NCBI GenBank assembly: GCA_902776975.1
Contig: CACYSI010000010.1
Coordinates: forward strand, 1 to 64,000
DNA length: 64,000 nt
Direction of reading: 5' to 3'
From: an uncultured Ruminococcus sp.
GTDB lineage: Bacteria; Bacillota; Clostridia; Oscillospirales; Acutalibacteraceae
Position 1 is the stretch's first letter; each line of letters starts with the position of its first letter. The position numbers and the translations under genes were made by a program. Below the pieces are notes generated by a model. That model was not told where the DNA came from. It did no database searches and was given only the letters and a program-made list of their open reading frames with translations. Below are positions 32,656 through 41,508 of the stretch, one piece after another.

Positions 32656-34215
32656 TCATATGATTCGTATCTTCTCTCCGATTTTATGCGGAACGGCGAA
32701 CTTTGCGTCATAGCGCTGTATAAATGTAGCGTCAATGATCGTGACCTCGCCGTCCGCGTCAACATCGGACGCAGCCTCATTGATGACCGCACCGGATATC
32801 ATCAGCACTGCTCTGTTTACAGACGTTGCGTCAAGTATATCGACATCGCCGCTACCGTCCGAATCGCCGAGCAGAATATACGGTACGCCGAAATGATCGG
32901 ACAGCCACTCGTTACGCTCATTATACCAATTCTTAAGAAAACTGAAGTTTTCTTCATAAGTCGGCAGAGGCGGCTTCTGGATATTGATCCAAGCCTGAGA
33001 TACTTTCCATATACCTGTGGTATAATTTCGCTCAAACACATCTCCGTACTCAGTTCTAAGCTTGTCCATCAGACCGCCGTCGGCATAGATATCCTTGAAG
33101 AAATCAAGATGCTCATTATATACGCGGGCAACCTCATCGTTGAACCACTGCTTATCGGTGATGAACTTATAGATATTCTTATCAAAAGCTAAAAGCCCAT
33201 CTGTGGTAGACGCGTTTTTGATACGTCCGTAATAGGCGTATTTCTCAACGTTGACATTACCGGCGGACAGATCATAGTCCCACGCCGGACCGGCATAGAG
33301 CTTACCGCCTTTATAATAGAAGAACACTGAGCTCATATCAAAGTCATAAGTCTTGACGAACTCATTGAGCAGATAGAACTTGCTGAAAGAAGCCACATCG
33401 AGCTTATGTCTTATCTCTTCTTCGGTACCGTTTTTGAGAGTATCTATGATGTCGGACATAGTATCGGTGATATACTTGAGTTGATCGTCGTCCGGCTCTT
33501 CAGGCTCAGATGAAATGAATCTCAGACCGTCTATCGTAAAATAGGTGACATCTTCCTCTTCTCTCTGCGCCTCATACTCTATGAGAAAATCTTTTTTGCC
33601 GTCGTTGCTCTCTATGTCGATATCGACTCTGTCCTTGCCCTCCTGAACCGGCTCATACAGGGTGTAGCATCCGCGAAAGCTGTTGTCAACCCAAACCTCG
33701 ACATACTTCTGATTGGAAGTATAATCGAGTCCTAGCTCATACGCGATATCAAAAGCAATATAATTGCGGAGCAAAGTAGGATCAAAGGCGTTAGCTATGA
33801 GCGCCCACTTTTTGCCCTTGCCCATACCGAGGACATCCCTTTTCTTAGCAAACTTAAAGGTATACGCCTTCTTGGCGATAGTGGTCATAGAGGTGGTATT
33901 GCCCCTGACCTTAAAGCTGACAGAATCGGACATCACCGAGCCGTCTGTATCTGTGATAGATATCTCGGCATTGACATATCCGTCTGCCTTTTGCAGCTTA
34001 GTGCCGTTGCCGCTCTCGGTGATAACTCTGATCTGAGGTATCTTAAGATCCGTATTTTTCGTGGTATCCGCGCCTGTCAGAGCTATCCCTTCATCAACTG
34101 TTTCATTGACAGCAAAAACAGGAACAGTCTCGACCTTAGCGGCAGATACAGACATAGGAATAAACGCTGAGATAATCAACAGCAGACATATAAATGAAAC
34201 CGCTTTTTTATTCAT
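32656..34215 (-). CDS. Secreted CotH-kinase-fold protein with C-terminal dockerin
   Basis: About 519 residues. A signal peptide (AVSFICLLLIISAFIPMSVS then AA) is followed by a CotH domain of roughly 110-420, including the GFKVRGNTT-type start (VSFKVRGNTTSMTTIAKKAY), the GCYTLYEPV strand and the AGPAWDYDLSAGNV metal/ATP motif. The C-terminus is a type I dockerin: GDSDGSGDVDILDATSVNR and SDVDADGEVTIIDATFIQRY. CotH was defined as a spore-coat protein kinase, and CotH-dockerin proteins are known from cellulosomal species. ATG at 34215 is chosen over GTG 34224 for its spacing to AAAGAG. It is likely a component of the secreted complex; its substrate is unknown. Confidence 0.87.
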   Translation of the reverse strand: MNKKAVSFICLLLIISAFIPMSVSAAKVETVPVFAVNETVDEGIALTGADTTKNTDLKIPQIRVITESGNGTKLQKADGYVNAEISITDTDGSVMSDSVSFKVRGNTTSMTTIAKKAYTFKFAKKRDVLGMGKGKKWALIANAFDPTLLRNYIAFDIAYELGLDYTSNQKYVEVWVDNSFRGCYTLYEPVQEGKDRVDIDIESNDGKKDFLIEYEAQREEEDVTYFTIDGLRFISSEPEEPDDDQLKYITDTMSDIIDTLKNGTEEEIRHKLDVASFSKFYLLNEFVKTYDFDMSSVFFYYKGGKLYAGPAWDYDLSAGNVNVEKYAYYGRIKNASTTDGLLAFDKNIYKFITDKQWFNDEVARVYNEHLDFFKDIYADGGLMDKLRTEYGDVFERNYTTGIWKVSQAWINIQKPPLPTYEENFSFLKNWYNERNEWLSDHFGVPYILLGDSDGSGDVDILDATSVNRAVLMISGAVINEAASDVDADGEVTIIDATFIQRYDAKFAVPHKIGEKIRII

Positions 34216-34281
34216 CAACATCACTCTTTCTTGTAAATTGCTCCGAACTCACATACCGCGAATTATAATTCATATTCAGCT

Positions 34282-35676
34282 TCAATCAACTGCTTTGTCA
34301 GATTTCTTCATCTCTGCGGCAGTCTGACGAGCAAGAGATCTCAGCTCTTCGAGATCGTCGATCTCATCCGCGACGATATATGAGGTCTTGCGTATGATAC
34401 GGGTATTTTTTCTTTCAAACATATTATCAAGCATCGAGTAGTATCCGCCCGGAGTGCTGATCGCGTTAAAGGTGAGCCTGTCGACTCCCGAATCGGTGAG
34501 CAGCCAGTCTGCTACACGGACACAGTTGGTATTGATACCGAAATAGCGCTTGAAAGGACCTTCGACAACTGTATACACCTTACCTCCGACATCGCGGACG
34601 ATATTGCTGGCGGAATCGTCAAACTGCTTTCCGTCCTCTCCCCTTTTGACCGCCTGCTCATACTGACTTTCAAGCGGCTCACATTGACTGAGCAGCTCTT
34701 CAATATTCTTCTGCACACCGGCAAGCTGCTTTTCGGACAACGCCGCTCCGAAGCCTATAACATACTTTTGCTGATAATCAAGGCAGTGCTTAAGGTAAGG
34801 TATCTTGGGAACAACGATAAAGGTACCCTGAGCGACAAAGCCGCCTAAGCTGACCTTGCTCGAATCATAGGTCCCGTATGAATAGACCTTATCCTTAACA
34901 GCGAGATCCACATGACCGAACTTGTTTAGACCCTGAGTCGTAAGATGCACCAGTATCTCAAGGTTGACGGTGTCAAGAGGCGAATCAGGCTTGCGCTCGA
35001 TCAGCATGCCTCCGACGATCTTGCCGTCTTTTCTGTACTTATTGATCTCTTCTATCATAAGAGCCGGCTGGATAGCCGTGTAGAGATTAGGCAGAGCAAA
35101 ATGCGCTCTTCTGCTGATCTTATCTTCATCAAGATCAGACTTTGAAACCGATGCTATAAAGTCGCCTAACATCGTCACAGCGTAAAAGATCATATAGAAT
35201 CCCGCTATAATAGACAGGAGCGAGAAGTTTTTGATAGGATGAACGATCAAAAACAGTCCGAAAGCTACGCAAAGCACAGCGGATATACCGTTTCTGAGAG
35301 CGCCTTTGAGTTTATTCTTGATACAGCTGACGCATATCAGCAGGCGCATAACACCGAGTATCAAAGAAACTATACCTACCGTAAGACTCGGCAGGACAGC
35401 GATACCGGATAGTTTGTAGTTGAGTCCTATCAATCCAAAGCCCGCAAAATAACAAATCAGTATAGTCACCGCGCCGTGCGACATATCGTTATTTCGCCAG
35501 CAAGCTACCAGCCTTATCGTACCGTAGACAAACAGCACGGCAGCGAGAGCAATCGCCAAGATCATCTGGACTATCTTTTCTGACATAAAAATAAAAACAA
35601 GTCCCGCGATAAACAGTACGATCGCAAAGACAAGAGAAGGCCAGGATTTTCGCGCTTTAGATTTGATTATCTGCAA
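34282..35676 (-). CDS. DUF308-type membrane protein with permuted papain-like (NlpC/P60-like) domain
   Basis: The N-terminal ~185 residues have six to seven membrane helices with the HdeD/DUF308 repeat style (LVFAIVLFIAGLVFIFMSEK). The soluble C-terminal ~270 residues have His in FGHVDLAVKDKVYSYG, followed later by Cys in GINTNCVRVADWLLTDSG and a PGGYYSMLDN end. His before Cys is the order of permuted papain-like amidases (YiiX/DUF4105 style). A hydrolase acting on peptidoglycan or lipid is possible but not shown. The start is taken as TTG 35676, where GAGGTG is correctly spaced; an open frame continues to 35700. It is cotranscribed or adjacent with the CotH gene (66-base gap). Confidence 0.65.
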   Translation of the reverse strand: MQIIKSKARKSWPSLVFAIVLFIAGLVFIFMSEKIVQMILAIALAAVLFVYGTIRLVACWRNNDMSHGAVTILICYFAGFGLIGLNYKLSGIAVLPSLTVGIVSLILGVMRLLICVSCIKNKLKGALRNGISAVLCVAFGLFLIVHPIKNFSLLSIIAGFYMIFYAVTMLGDFIASVSKSDLDEDKISRRAHFALPNLYTAIQPALMIEEINKYRKDGKIVGGMLIERKPDSPLDTVNLEILVHLTTQGLNKFGHVDLAVKDKVYSYGTYDSSKVSLGGFVAQGTFIVVPKIPYLKHCLDYQQKYVIGFGAALSEKQLAGVQKNIEELLSQCEPLESQYEQAVKRGEDGKQFDDSASNIVRDVGGKVYTVVEGPFKRYFGINTNCVRVADWLLTDSGVDRLTFNAISTPGGYYSMLDNMFERKNTRIIRKTSYIVADEIDDLEELRSLARQTAAEMKKSDKAVD

Positions 35677-35795
35677 AACGATCACCTCATCAGTAAGCAA
35701 TATATAGGCATTATATCATATGCCGAATAATTCGGCAAGTTTTTTAAACATAATCTTCATATACATCAATACAGTATACAATATAAGTGACCAAG

Positions 35796-35862
35796 AAATC
35801 GCGCTGCGCGCGCATTTCGCATAGCCATCTCCCGTTGTTGCGTAGCAACAAACCGGGAGGGC
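35796..35862. repeat. Two adjacent palindromes downstream of the pullulanase gene
   Basis: GAAATCGCGC/GCGCGCATTTC (about 35796-35818) and GCCATCTCCCG-GTTGC/GCAAC-CCGGGAGGGC (35824-35862). They lie between two minus-strand genes and are probably an intergenic repeat with possible termination activity. Confidence 0.55.
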
Positions 35863-35885
35863 ATATAAATCTTTTTTACCTTATA

Positions 35886-35908
35886 GGAAACAGACCGAAG
35901 TCTGCTCC
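35886..35908. terminator. Hairpin with TTCG loop after the pullulanase gene
   Basis: GGAGCAGAC-TTCG-GTCTGTTTCC on the minus strand, 27 bases past the stop. T runs flank it on the plus side only, so strength on the minus strand is uncertain. Confidence 0.45.
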
Positions 35909-35935
35909 AGTTTTTTGTTATTGTTGACCAGTGGA

Positions 35936-38900
35936 TCAGTTCCAGCCGGTTACAATGTAGTGACCGAGGTCGTTCTTAGAACCGTCCATCCAGTAGCCTG
36001 CGTATGAACCGAAGTCTGTGATATCTTCTGTCTGAGCGCCGTTACCGTTGCTGAGGATAACGCCTGTAGCGCCTTCGGGAACATAGCACTTGAACTGTGT
36101 CTCGCCGTAATCGTTGGTCAGAGTCTCAGCCTGAGCGGAACCCGGCCATGCGCCGTTGAGCTCGTTGCCGGCGTCATCCCATGCATAAACATACGCGGTA
36201 CCCCAACCGAAGTTATCTGTAAGGAGGAAGGAGATGCCGGACTCGCCGCCACCGCCGCCACCGCCGGTGCCTGTGTACTCATAGTAGCCTACGAGATAGT
36301 GTCCGAGGTCGTTCTGCTCATCGAGGCAGTACAGTCCGCAGCCCTGAGCCGCGGCGGATGCTACATCTACGTCCTCTGTCTGGCCGCCTGAGCCGTTGAA
36401 GATGACCTTGTCATACTGGTTGGTATCAACTGTTACGCTGTAGATGCCCTCGCCGTAATCGTTGTTGCCTACATATGTAGCCGCAACGCCCGGCCATGCG
36501 GTAGACTCGCCGCCGTCAGACCACATATATACGTTTACGCCGTCCCAACCCTTGTTATTGGAGAAGTACAGTGTAACTGTATCGGGTGTGGGAGGTGTGG
36601 TAGGATCGGTCTTCTGGATATTGGCAAGACCCGCGAGAGCCTGGGAGCAAGCGTCATAACCCGCGTCGATATCATCGGGGTCTGCGCTCGGATCCATGCT
36701 GGTAGCGCGATATGTGTTCAGAGCGGCAGCTGCTGCCTGATAGTAGGGATCCGAACCGTATGTAGCGGAGGGATACTGAGCAAGACCGCTGTTGAGCTGG
36801 TTGTAAACTGTCAGGAACTCATCATAGGTATGCTCGCCTACGGGAGCCTCGCCTACGATCTGACCGACCCTGGAGCCCTTGACCTTGATCTCAGCGAGGT
36901 AACGCTGGATCGTGGTTGCGTCTACGGCATCCGCAGCGCCGTCGCCGTTTACATCGGCAACAGTCTTCTGATCGGCAGTAAGAGTGATCATCTTGACATT
37001 AGCTCTCTGTAATACGGTAACATCCATGATAGTTACATAACCATCGTTGTCGAGATCACCGTACATCTGCTTATCGGTTACGGGCTTAGCGTCTGTGTAG
37101 AGATATACAGCGTTGAGGACGCCCGCCTGATAGAAGCCGCTTGCGAGAGCGGGAGCAACGTAGTTGCGGTTAAGGTTGTTGTTTGCGGAAGTTGTATAAG
37201 TCTGGTTTGAACCAACGTTTGAATAATCCTTCTTGACGTCGGGAGAAAGAACCGAACCGGTCTCGAGGTCGATATGAGATGTCACTACGGAGCAGCTGAA
37301 GGTTACAACGCCGTCCTTGATCCAAGCCTCACCTGCTACGGCGTAGCCGGGCTCGCCCTGATCGGGAACCTGGTTGGTAGCGTCATGGAACATTACATAG
37401 CAGGCTGTGGTGGGAACTTCCTTGACAAGCCACTTAGAGTCAGCCTGATCGGGATCGTCCGTCATCTTATCCTTCTTACTCTGTGTAGCCCAAGCGCCCA
37501 GAGCCTCGTTACCCTGATCGTCGTAAGCGTAAACGTTTACATAGCTCCAGCCCTTAGTATTGTAGTAGTGTACCTTAGTGGTCTGGTTGGAGAGAGGCTT
37601 GTAGTAGAAGTTGAACGTGGGGGGATTTGAAGCGTCAAAAGTACCGATGGACTTAGCGGGATACTTGGAGGTATCGAGCTCATAGCCCTGTACGGGAGTT
37701 GCGGGGATAGAGTAAGCGTCGCCGTCATGCAGGCGATACTTCATCGGAGTCTTGACAGAAGCGTTAGAAGAAGTGTTCAGGAAGTTTACTGTCAGATAAC
37801 CCGAAGCGATGCTTCTGGTGTAATAGAACTTAACAGTGATGTTCTGACCTGCTGTAGCGGTACCGTAGGTAGCGTTGGAAGCAGTAGACTCAGCCTTGTC
37901 AAAGTTGTGGTCGAAGAGGAGCGCGAGGTTCTTGGAAGCGCGCCATGTCTGACCTTCTTTATACTTAGCTGTCTCGGTGAGAGCCTTGGTGTAAGAGCCT
38001 GAAGCCGAGTCGCGTGTATAATGCTCAACTGTCAGAGAAGCAGTACCGAGAGCGGGCTGGCTGTAGTTGCCGAAGCTCGCGGAATCGACCAGTACAACGC
38101 TGCTCCACGCGGGTACGCTGTAGCTGCCGGACGCTGTACCTAAGGAGGTGGTGCCTGCCTTGGTGCCGTTAGCTACTACTGTCCATGAGCCTGAGCAGGT
38201 GATAGACTTAGCGGAGGATGTGGGGTTAAGGGCAACGATGACCTTGTTCCACTGACCGCTCTTGCTGTTTGTGATCTGCCATGCGGTAGCGCCTGATACT
38301 GTAGAAACAGCGTTAGCTGTAGTGTCGCCGAACGCGGATACAGCCTTACGGATAGCGACAAGACCCGCGTAATAGTTAGCGATCTCAGCGTATTTCTCAG
38401 CGCGGTTCCAGTTGATCGCGTTCATGTTGTCGGGTGAACGGTAGGAGTTCTGATCGCCGTACTTAGTGCGAGCGAACTCAGTACCCGCTACAGTGAACGG
38501 GATACCCTGTGATGTAAGAGCGGATGTCAAACCTATCTTCATCTGTCCGAGCACCTGAGCGCTGGGATTGTCTACGATAGACTTGTTCTTATCATACAGT
38601 GTGGGATCGTCCTTGGCGGTCTTGAAATTAGCTGTCTTGTTAGCCGCTAATATCTTATCAAATAACGTCCAGTTATCGTGGTTGTCGGTGTAGTTGATGA
38701 ACTGCTCGACCTTAGCGCCGCTGAAATCGGTAGCGGTGCCGCCGGCAGCCTTAAGGATCTCGGTAGCAGCGCCGCCGTTGAGGAAGCCTGTACCTGTAGC
38801 TGTCTCGTGGCTGCCCTTGAGAGCGTCGGAGTAGCCCTCGTTGAAAGCGCCGACTCTGGTCAGCTGAGACATGGTGGACTTGGAAACGGCGTTAGAGATA

Positions 38901-40135
38901 CCGTTGTCGGAGCCGCCTGCCCAAGGCTCGCCGTACATAAGGATACGGGAGTCAACAGCGTCAAGAGCGGTTCTCCATGCCTGTACAGCGGGTCTGTCGT
39001 GGCAGCCCATCAGGTCGAAACGGAAACCGTCGACATGATACTCGGTTGCCCAGTATACCAAAGAATCCTGTACAAACTTACGGGTCATAGCCTTCTCAGT
39101 GGACAGAACGTTGCCCAGACCTGAGCCGTTGTTGTAAGAATTGGTGTTCATATTGGACATACGATAGTAGTATTTCGGAACAGTCTTGGAGAAAGGAGAA
39201 CCCTCGCGAACGAAGGTATGGTTGTAAACAACGTCCATTACTACGGAGATGCCGCGGTCATGCAGAGCCTGAACGAGCATCTTGAACTCGGTGATACGAG
39301 TGTTGCCGTTGTAGGGATCGGAAGAATAAGAACCCTCGGGAACGTTGTAGTTCTTGGGATCATAGCCCCAGTTGCGGTTTACGCGGGCGTCTGTCTCGTC
39401 GATCGAAGCAAAGTCCTCGATAGGCATGAGCTGTACGCAGTTTACGTTATGCTCAACGAGATAGTCAACGCAGGAAGCGATCCTGCCCTCGCCGTTAACG
39501 GTGGTGTTGCCCTCTGTGAACGCAAGGTACTTACCGCGGTTAGCTTCGCTTACGCCGGAAGATACGTCGATGGAGAAATCACGGACATGAATCTCCCATA
39601 CGACAGCGTCGCCGGGGTTGCTGAACAGGACATGAGAGTCCTTGTCCCAGCCGTCGGGATCGGTGGAGTCGAGATCGACTACCATGCCGCGGTCGCCGTT
39701 AGCGCCTACAGCCTTTGCGTAGGGGTCAACGGTCTCTTTTACTACACCGCTTCTGGTAACCAGATAGGTGTAATACTTGTCTTTGAAGTCGCCGGACTTA
39801 GTAAGAGTCCAGATACCGGTGCTGCTGTTGTAGGTCATGGGGAACGTACCTACGGTAGAAGCGCCGGACTCAGCGTCGGTACCGGTGGTAAACATCTTTA
39901 CCATCACCGACTCCGCCTCGGGTGCCCACACCTTGAAGGTGGTAGCGGCGGGAGTGTAGACAGCGCCGAGGGTCTCGCCCGATTCGACAGCCGCCTTGGC
40001 ATAGTTCTCTAAGTAGCTCGAGTTAGCCGCGCCTGTTTCTGCTACATCAGAGTCAGCGGCAGAAGCCGCGACGGTGAAGAGAGAAGCCAGCATGAGCACA
40101 GCCAGAACTACAGAGATCATTCTACGAATTTTCAT
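35936..40135 (-). CDS. Giant secreted type I pullulanase with MucBP-like, CBM26-like and dockerin modules
   Basis: Cleaves alpha-1,6 branches of starch. In order: signal peptide 1-27; CBM48-like region about 55-160; GH13_14 catalytic domain about 175-600 with RNWGYDPKNYNVPEGSY, DVVYNHT, nucleophile D374 (GFRFDLMGCHD), acid/base E403 (MYGEPWAGG) and D487 (TDNHDNW). Two MucBP-like modules follow at about 697-850, and a CBM26-like module at about 855-970 (NTKGWSYVNVYAYDD). The dockerin is internal, at about 1024-1095 (GDLDNDGYVTIMDVTVLQR and DVNGDGAADAVDATTIQRY). Then come a helical spacer, a second CBM26-like module (about 1189-1285), a Gly7 linker and a third module to the end. A weak promoter (TATAAT 40200-40195) lies 60 bases upstream. 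It is the core enzyme of the presumed amylosome. Confidence 0.93.
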   Translation of the reverse strand: MKIRRMISVVLAVLMLASLFTVAASAADSDVAETGAANSSYLENYAKAAVESGETLGAVYTPAATTFKVWAPEAESVMVKMFTTGTDAESGASTVGTFPMTYNSSTGIWTLTKSGDFKDKYYTYLVTRSGVVKETVDPYAKAVGANGDRGMVVDLDSTDPDGWDKDSHVLFSNPGDAVVWEIHVRDFSIDVSSGVSEANRGKYLAFTEGNTTVNGEGRIASCVDYLVEHNVNCVQLMPIEDFASIDETDARVNRNWGYDPKNYNVPEGSYSSDPYNGNTRITEFKMLVQALHDRGISVVMDVVYNHTFVREGSPFSKTVPKYYYRMSNMNTNSYNNGSGLGNVLSTEKAMTRKFVQDSLVYWATEYHVDGFRFDLMGCHDRPAVQAWRTALDAVDSRILMYGEPWAGGSDNGISNAVSKSTMSQLTRVGAFNEGYSDALKGSHETATGTGFLNGGAATEILKAAGGTATDFSGAKVEQFINYTDNHDNWTLFDKILAANKTANFKTAKDDPTLYDKNKSIVDNPSAQVLGQMKIGLTSALTSQGIPFTVAGTEFARTKYGDQNSYRSPDNMNAINWNRAEKYAEIANYYAGLVAIRKAVSAFGDTTANAVSTVSGATAWQITNSKSGQWNKVIVALNPTSSAKSITCSGSWTVVANGTKAGTTSLGTASGSYSVPAWSSVVLVDSASFGNYSQPALGTASLTVEHYTRDSASGSYTKALTETAKYKEGQTWRASKNLALLFDHNFDKAESTASNATYGTATAGQNITVKFYYTRSIASGYLTVNFLNTSSNASVKTPMKYRLHDGDAYSIPATPVQGYELDTSKYPAKSIGTFDASNPPTFNFYYKPLSNQTTKVHYYNTKGWSYVNVYAYDDQGNEALGAWATQSKKDKMTDDPDQADSKWLVKEVPTTACYVMFHDATNQVPDQGEPGYAVAGEAWIKDGVVTFSCSVVTSHIDLETGSVLSPDVKKDYSNVGSNQTYTTSANNNLNRNYVAPALASGFYQAGVLNAVYLYTDAKPVTDKQMYGDLDNDGYVTIMDVTVLQRANVKMITLTADQKTVADVNGDGAADAVDATTIQRYLAEIKVKGSRVGQIVGEAPVGEHTYDEFLTVYNQLNSGLAQYPSATYGSDPYYQAAAAALNTYRATSMDPSADPDDIDAGYDACSQALAGLANIQKTDPTTPPTPDTVTLYFSNNKGWDGVNVYMWSDGGESTAWPGVAATYVGNNDYGEGIYSVTVDTNQYDKVIFNGSGGQTEDVDVASAAAQGCGLYCLDEQNDLGHYLVGYYEYTGTGGGGGGGESGISFLLTDNFGWGTAYVYAWDDAGNELNGAWPGSAQAETLTNDYGETQFKCYVPEGATGVILSNGNGAQTEDITDFGSYAGYWMDGSKNDLGHYIVTGWN

Positions 40136-40343
40136 GTAATCCTCTCCTTTAAAAAATACGTACTAATGGAACACATACTATTCCAATTAAAGATATTATA
40201 ACATAACAGTAACAATAAATAAATGAAAAAAAGAAGATTTGCCGACGCTGTTTTGCACAATCTTTTTGCTCTTTTTTTGTTGATTATGACAAAGCAAGTC
40301 TTTTTTTGCACAAAATAATCTGCGCCTATTTCAAACACAAAAT

Positions 40344-40372
40344 AAGAGGACGGCACTAAGCGTCCTCTTTCT
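40344..40372 (-). terminator. Terminator after the ROK-like gene
   Basis: AAGAGGACG and CGTCCTCTT pair perfectly around eight bases; TTATTTTG follows on the minus strand. It ends the ABC-transporter/ROK-like transcript. Confidence 0.8.
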
Positions 40373-40383
40373 GATAGATTTCA

Positions 40384-41508
40384 TTATATTTTAAGATCGG
40401 GAAAACCTACTCCGAAGCCTGTGCCGAGTGTTACGCACGCGCAGTTGTCCATGCCCTCAAAATACAGCGCCGCCGCCGTGCTGTCATGCACGAGCCTGAC
40501 CTTGATGTTCCTGTGCAGCTCTCCGGATAGATCCTCCTCGAGCACCGACGCGTAGTTGACGCCGAGCGCAGATAATTTTGCGTAGCCTCCGCGCTCAGGG
40601 TTCAAAACTCCGCTGTGTACATAGTTAGCTATACTGATCAGAACGGTATCATCCAAGGACTCATGCACTGAAAGCTCCTTGTATGAAGATGTAACGATAT
40701 TAACTATCCGCCTGTGAAGCTCGACAGCCATATTGAGCTTATCACTGTCGCTGTCGAATTTGCTCCGCATATACTCCGAAGGCATACTGCTCATCGGGGT
40801 GAATCCCGATATCTCCCCTATCCCCTTACGCACGAGAGCGCGCTTGATGCCCGTATGACCCATATCGAGCACAAGCGCCGAGGTATTATCTATCATCAGT
40901 CTTTGAGCGAGACCCATCACTCCGAGATATCTGCCGTTGTCAAACAGAGTCACATGATACGGCTTGACTCCCGCCTTATCAAAAACAGCATGGATATGCT
41001 CCTTAAAGCGTCTGCCGAGCATGGAGCTCGCCAGTCCGCCTGTGAGGATGATCGTATCGAGCTCCGCCCAGAATCTCCAGCAGCTATTGTCCCAGTCGGC
41101 GCGGGCGGCTCTGTTAGCCGGCAAGCCTGTCCTGAGCGTAAGCAGGATCAATCCCAAGCGCTTGCCGAACTTCTCTGCGATACGCTCAGAGAGCTGTCTC
41201 AGGCGCGCGTCCGGCGATACAATGCCCTCAGAGAGTATCTTAGGCAGGTCGTTATCGGATTTGTCGGATACATCTATACCGTAACGCTTCGATAACGCGC
41301 GTATCTCGGCTACGATAGACGGAGTAGAAAAGATCCGCTTGAAATCCATGCCTTCGATCTCGTCGTCTATCCCCCGCAGCGGCAGCTCGGCAAGCACGGC
41401 GCGGTTGAGTGAGCATCGCGCTGAGATATATTCAGTTTTGTCAGTGTCCGAAATAAGAATAAACGGATTTTTCATATAAGCACCATTTATCTGAGCGTCA
41501 TTTATCAT
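40384..41508 (-). CDS. ROK/ASKHA-like sugar-kinase-fold protein with permuted motif order
   Basis: 374 residues (363 if it starts at MKNPFIL, 41475). All ROK/ASKHA marks are present, but in rotated order. Residues about 95-195 look like the C-terminal part of a ROK kinase (LSERIAEKFGKRLGLILLT, then adenosine motif TIILTGGLASSMLG). Next come the phosphate-1 motif LVLDMGHTGIKRALV (about 217), the catalytic-Asp segment VHDSTAAALYFE and phosphate-2 motif TLGTGFGVGFPD, which ends the protein. The ROK zinc motif CxCGxxGC is absent. The start is uncertain because neither ATG has a strong ribosome site. It follows the ABC-2 permease directly (stop TAA then ATG), so it belongs to the transporter operon. 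Substrate is unknown. Confidence 0.68.
   Translation of the reverse strand: MINDAQINGAYMKNPFILISDTDKTEYISARCSLNRAVLAELPLRGIDDEIEGMDFKRIFSTPSIVAEIRALSKRYGIDVSDKSDNDLPKILSEGIVSPDARLRQLSERIAEKFGKRLGLILLTLRTGLPANRAARADWDNSCWRFWAELDTIILTGGLASSMLGRRFKEHIHAVFDKAGVKPYHVTLFDNGRYLGVMGLAQRLMIDNTSALVLDMGHTGIKRALVRKGIGEISGFTPMSSMPSEYMRSKFDSDSDKLNMAVELHRRIVNIVTSSYKELSVHESLDDTVLISIANYVHSGVLNPERGGYAKLSALGVNYASVLEEDLSGELHRNIKVRLVHDSTAAALYFEGMDNCACVTLGTGFGVGFPDLKI

Noticed and set aside
39218..40012. Plus-strand open frame of 264 codons opposite the pullulanase
   Set aside because: It lies entirely over the GH13 catalytic region with its motifs on the other strand.
40384..41508. Truncated ROK kinase that lost its C-terminal adenosine part
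   Set aside because: A good adenosine motif and preceding helices are present at the N-terminus, so permutation explains the protein better than truncation.
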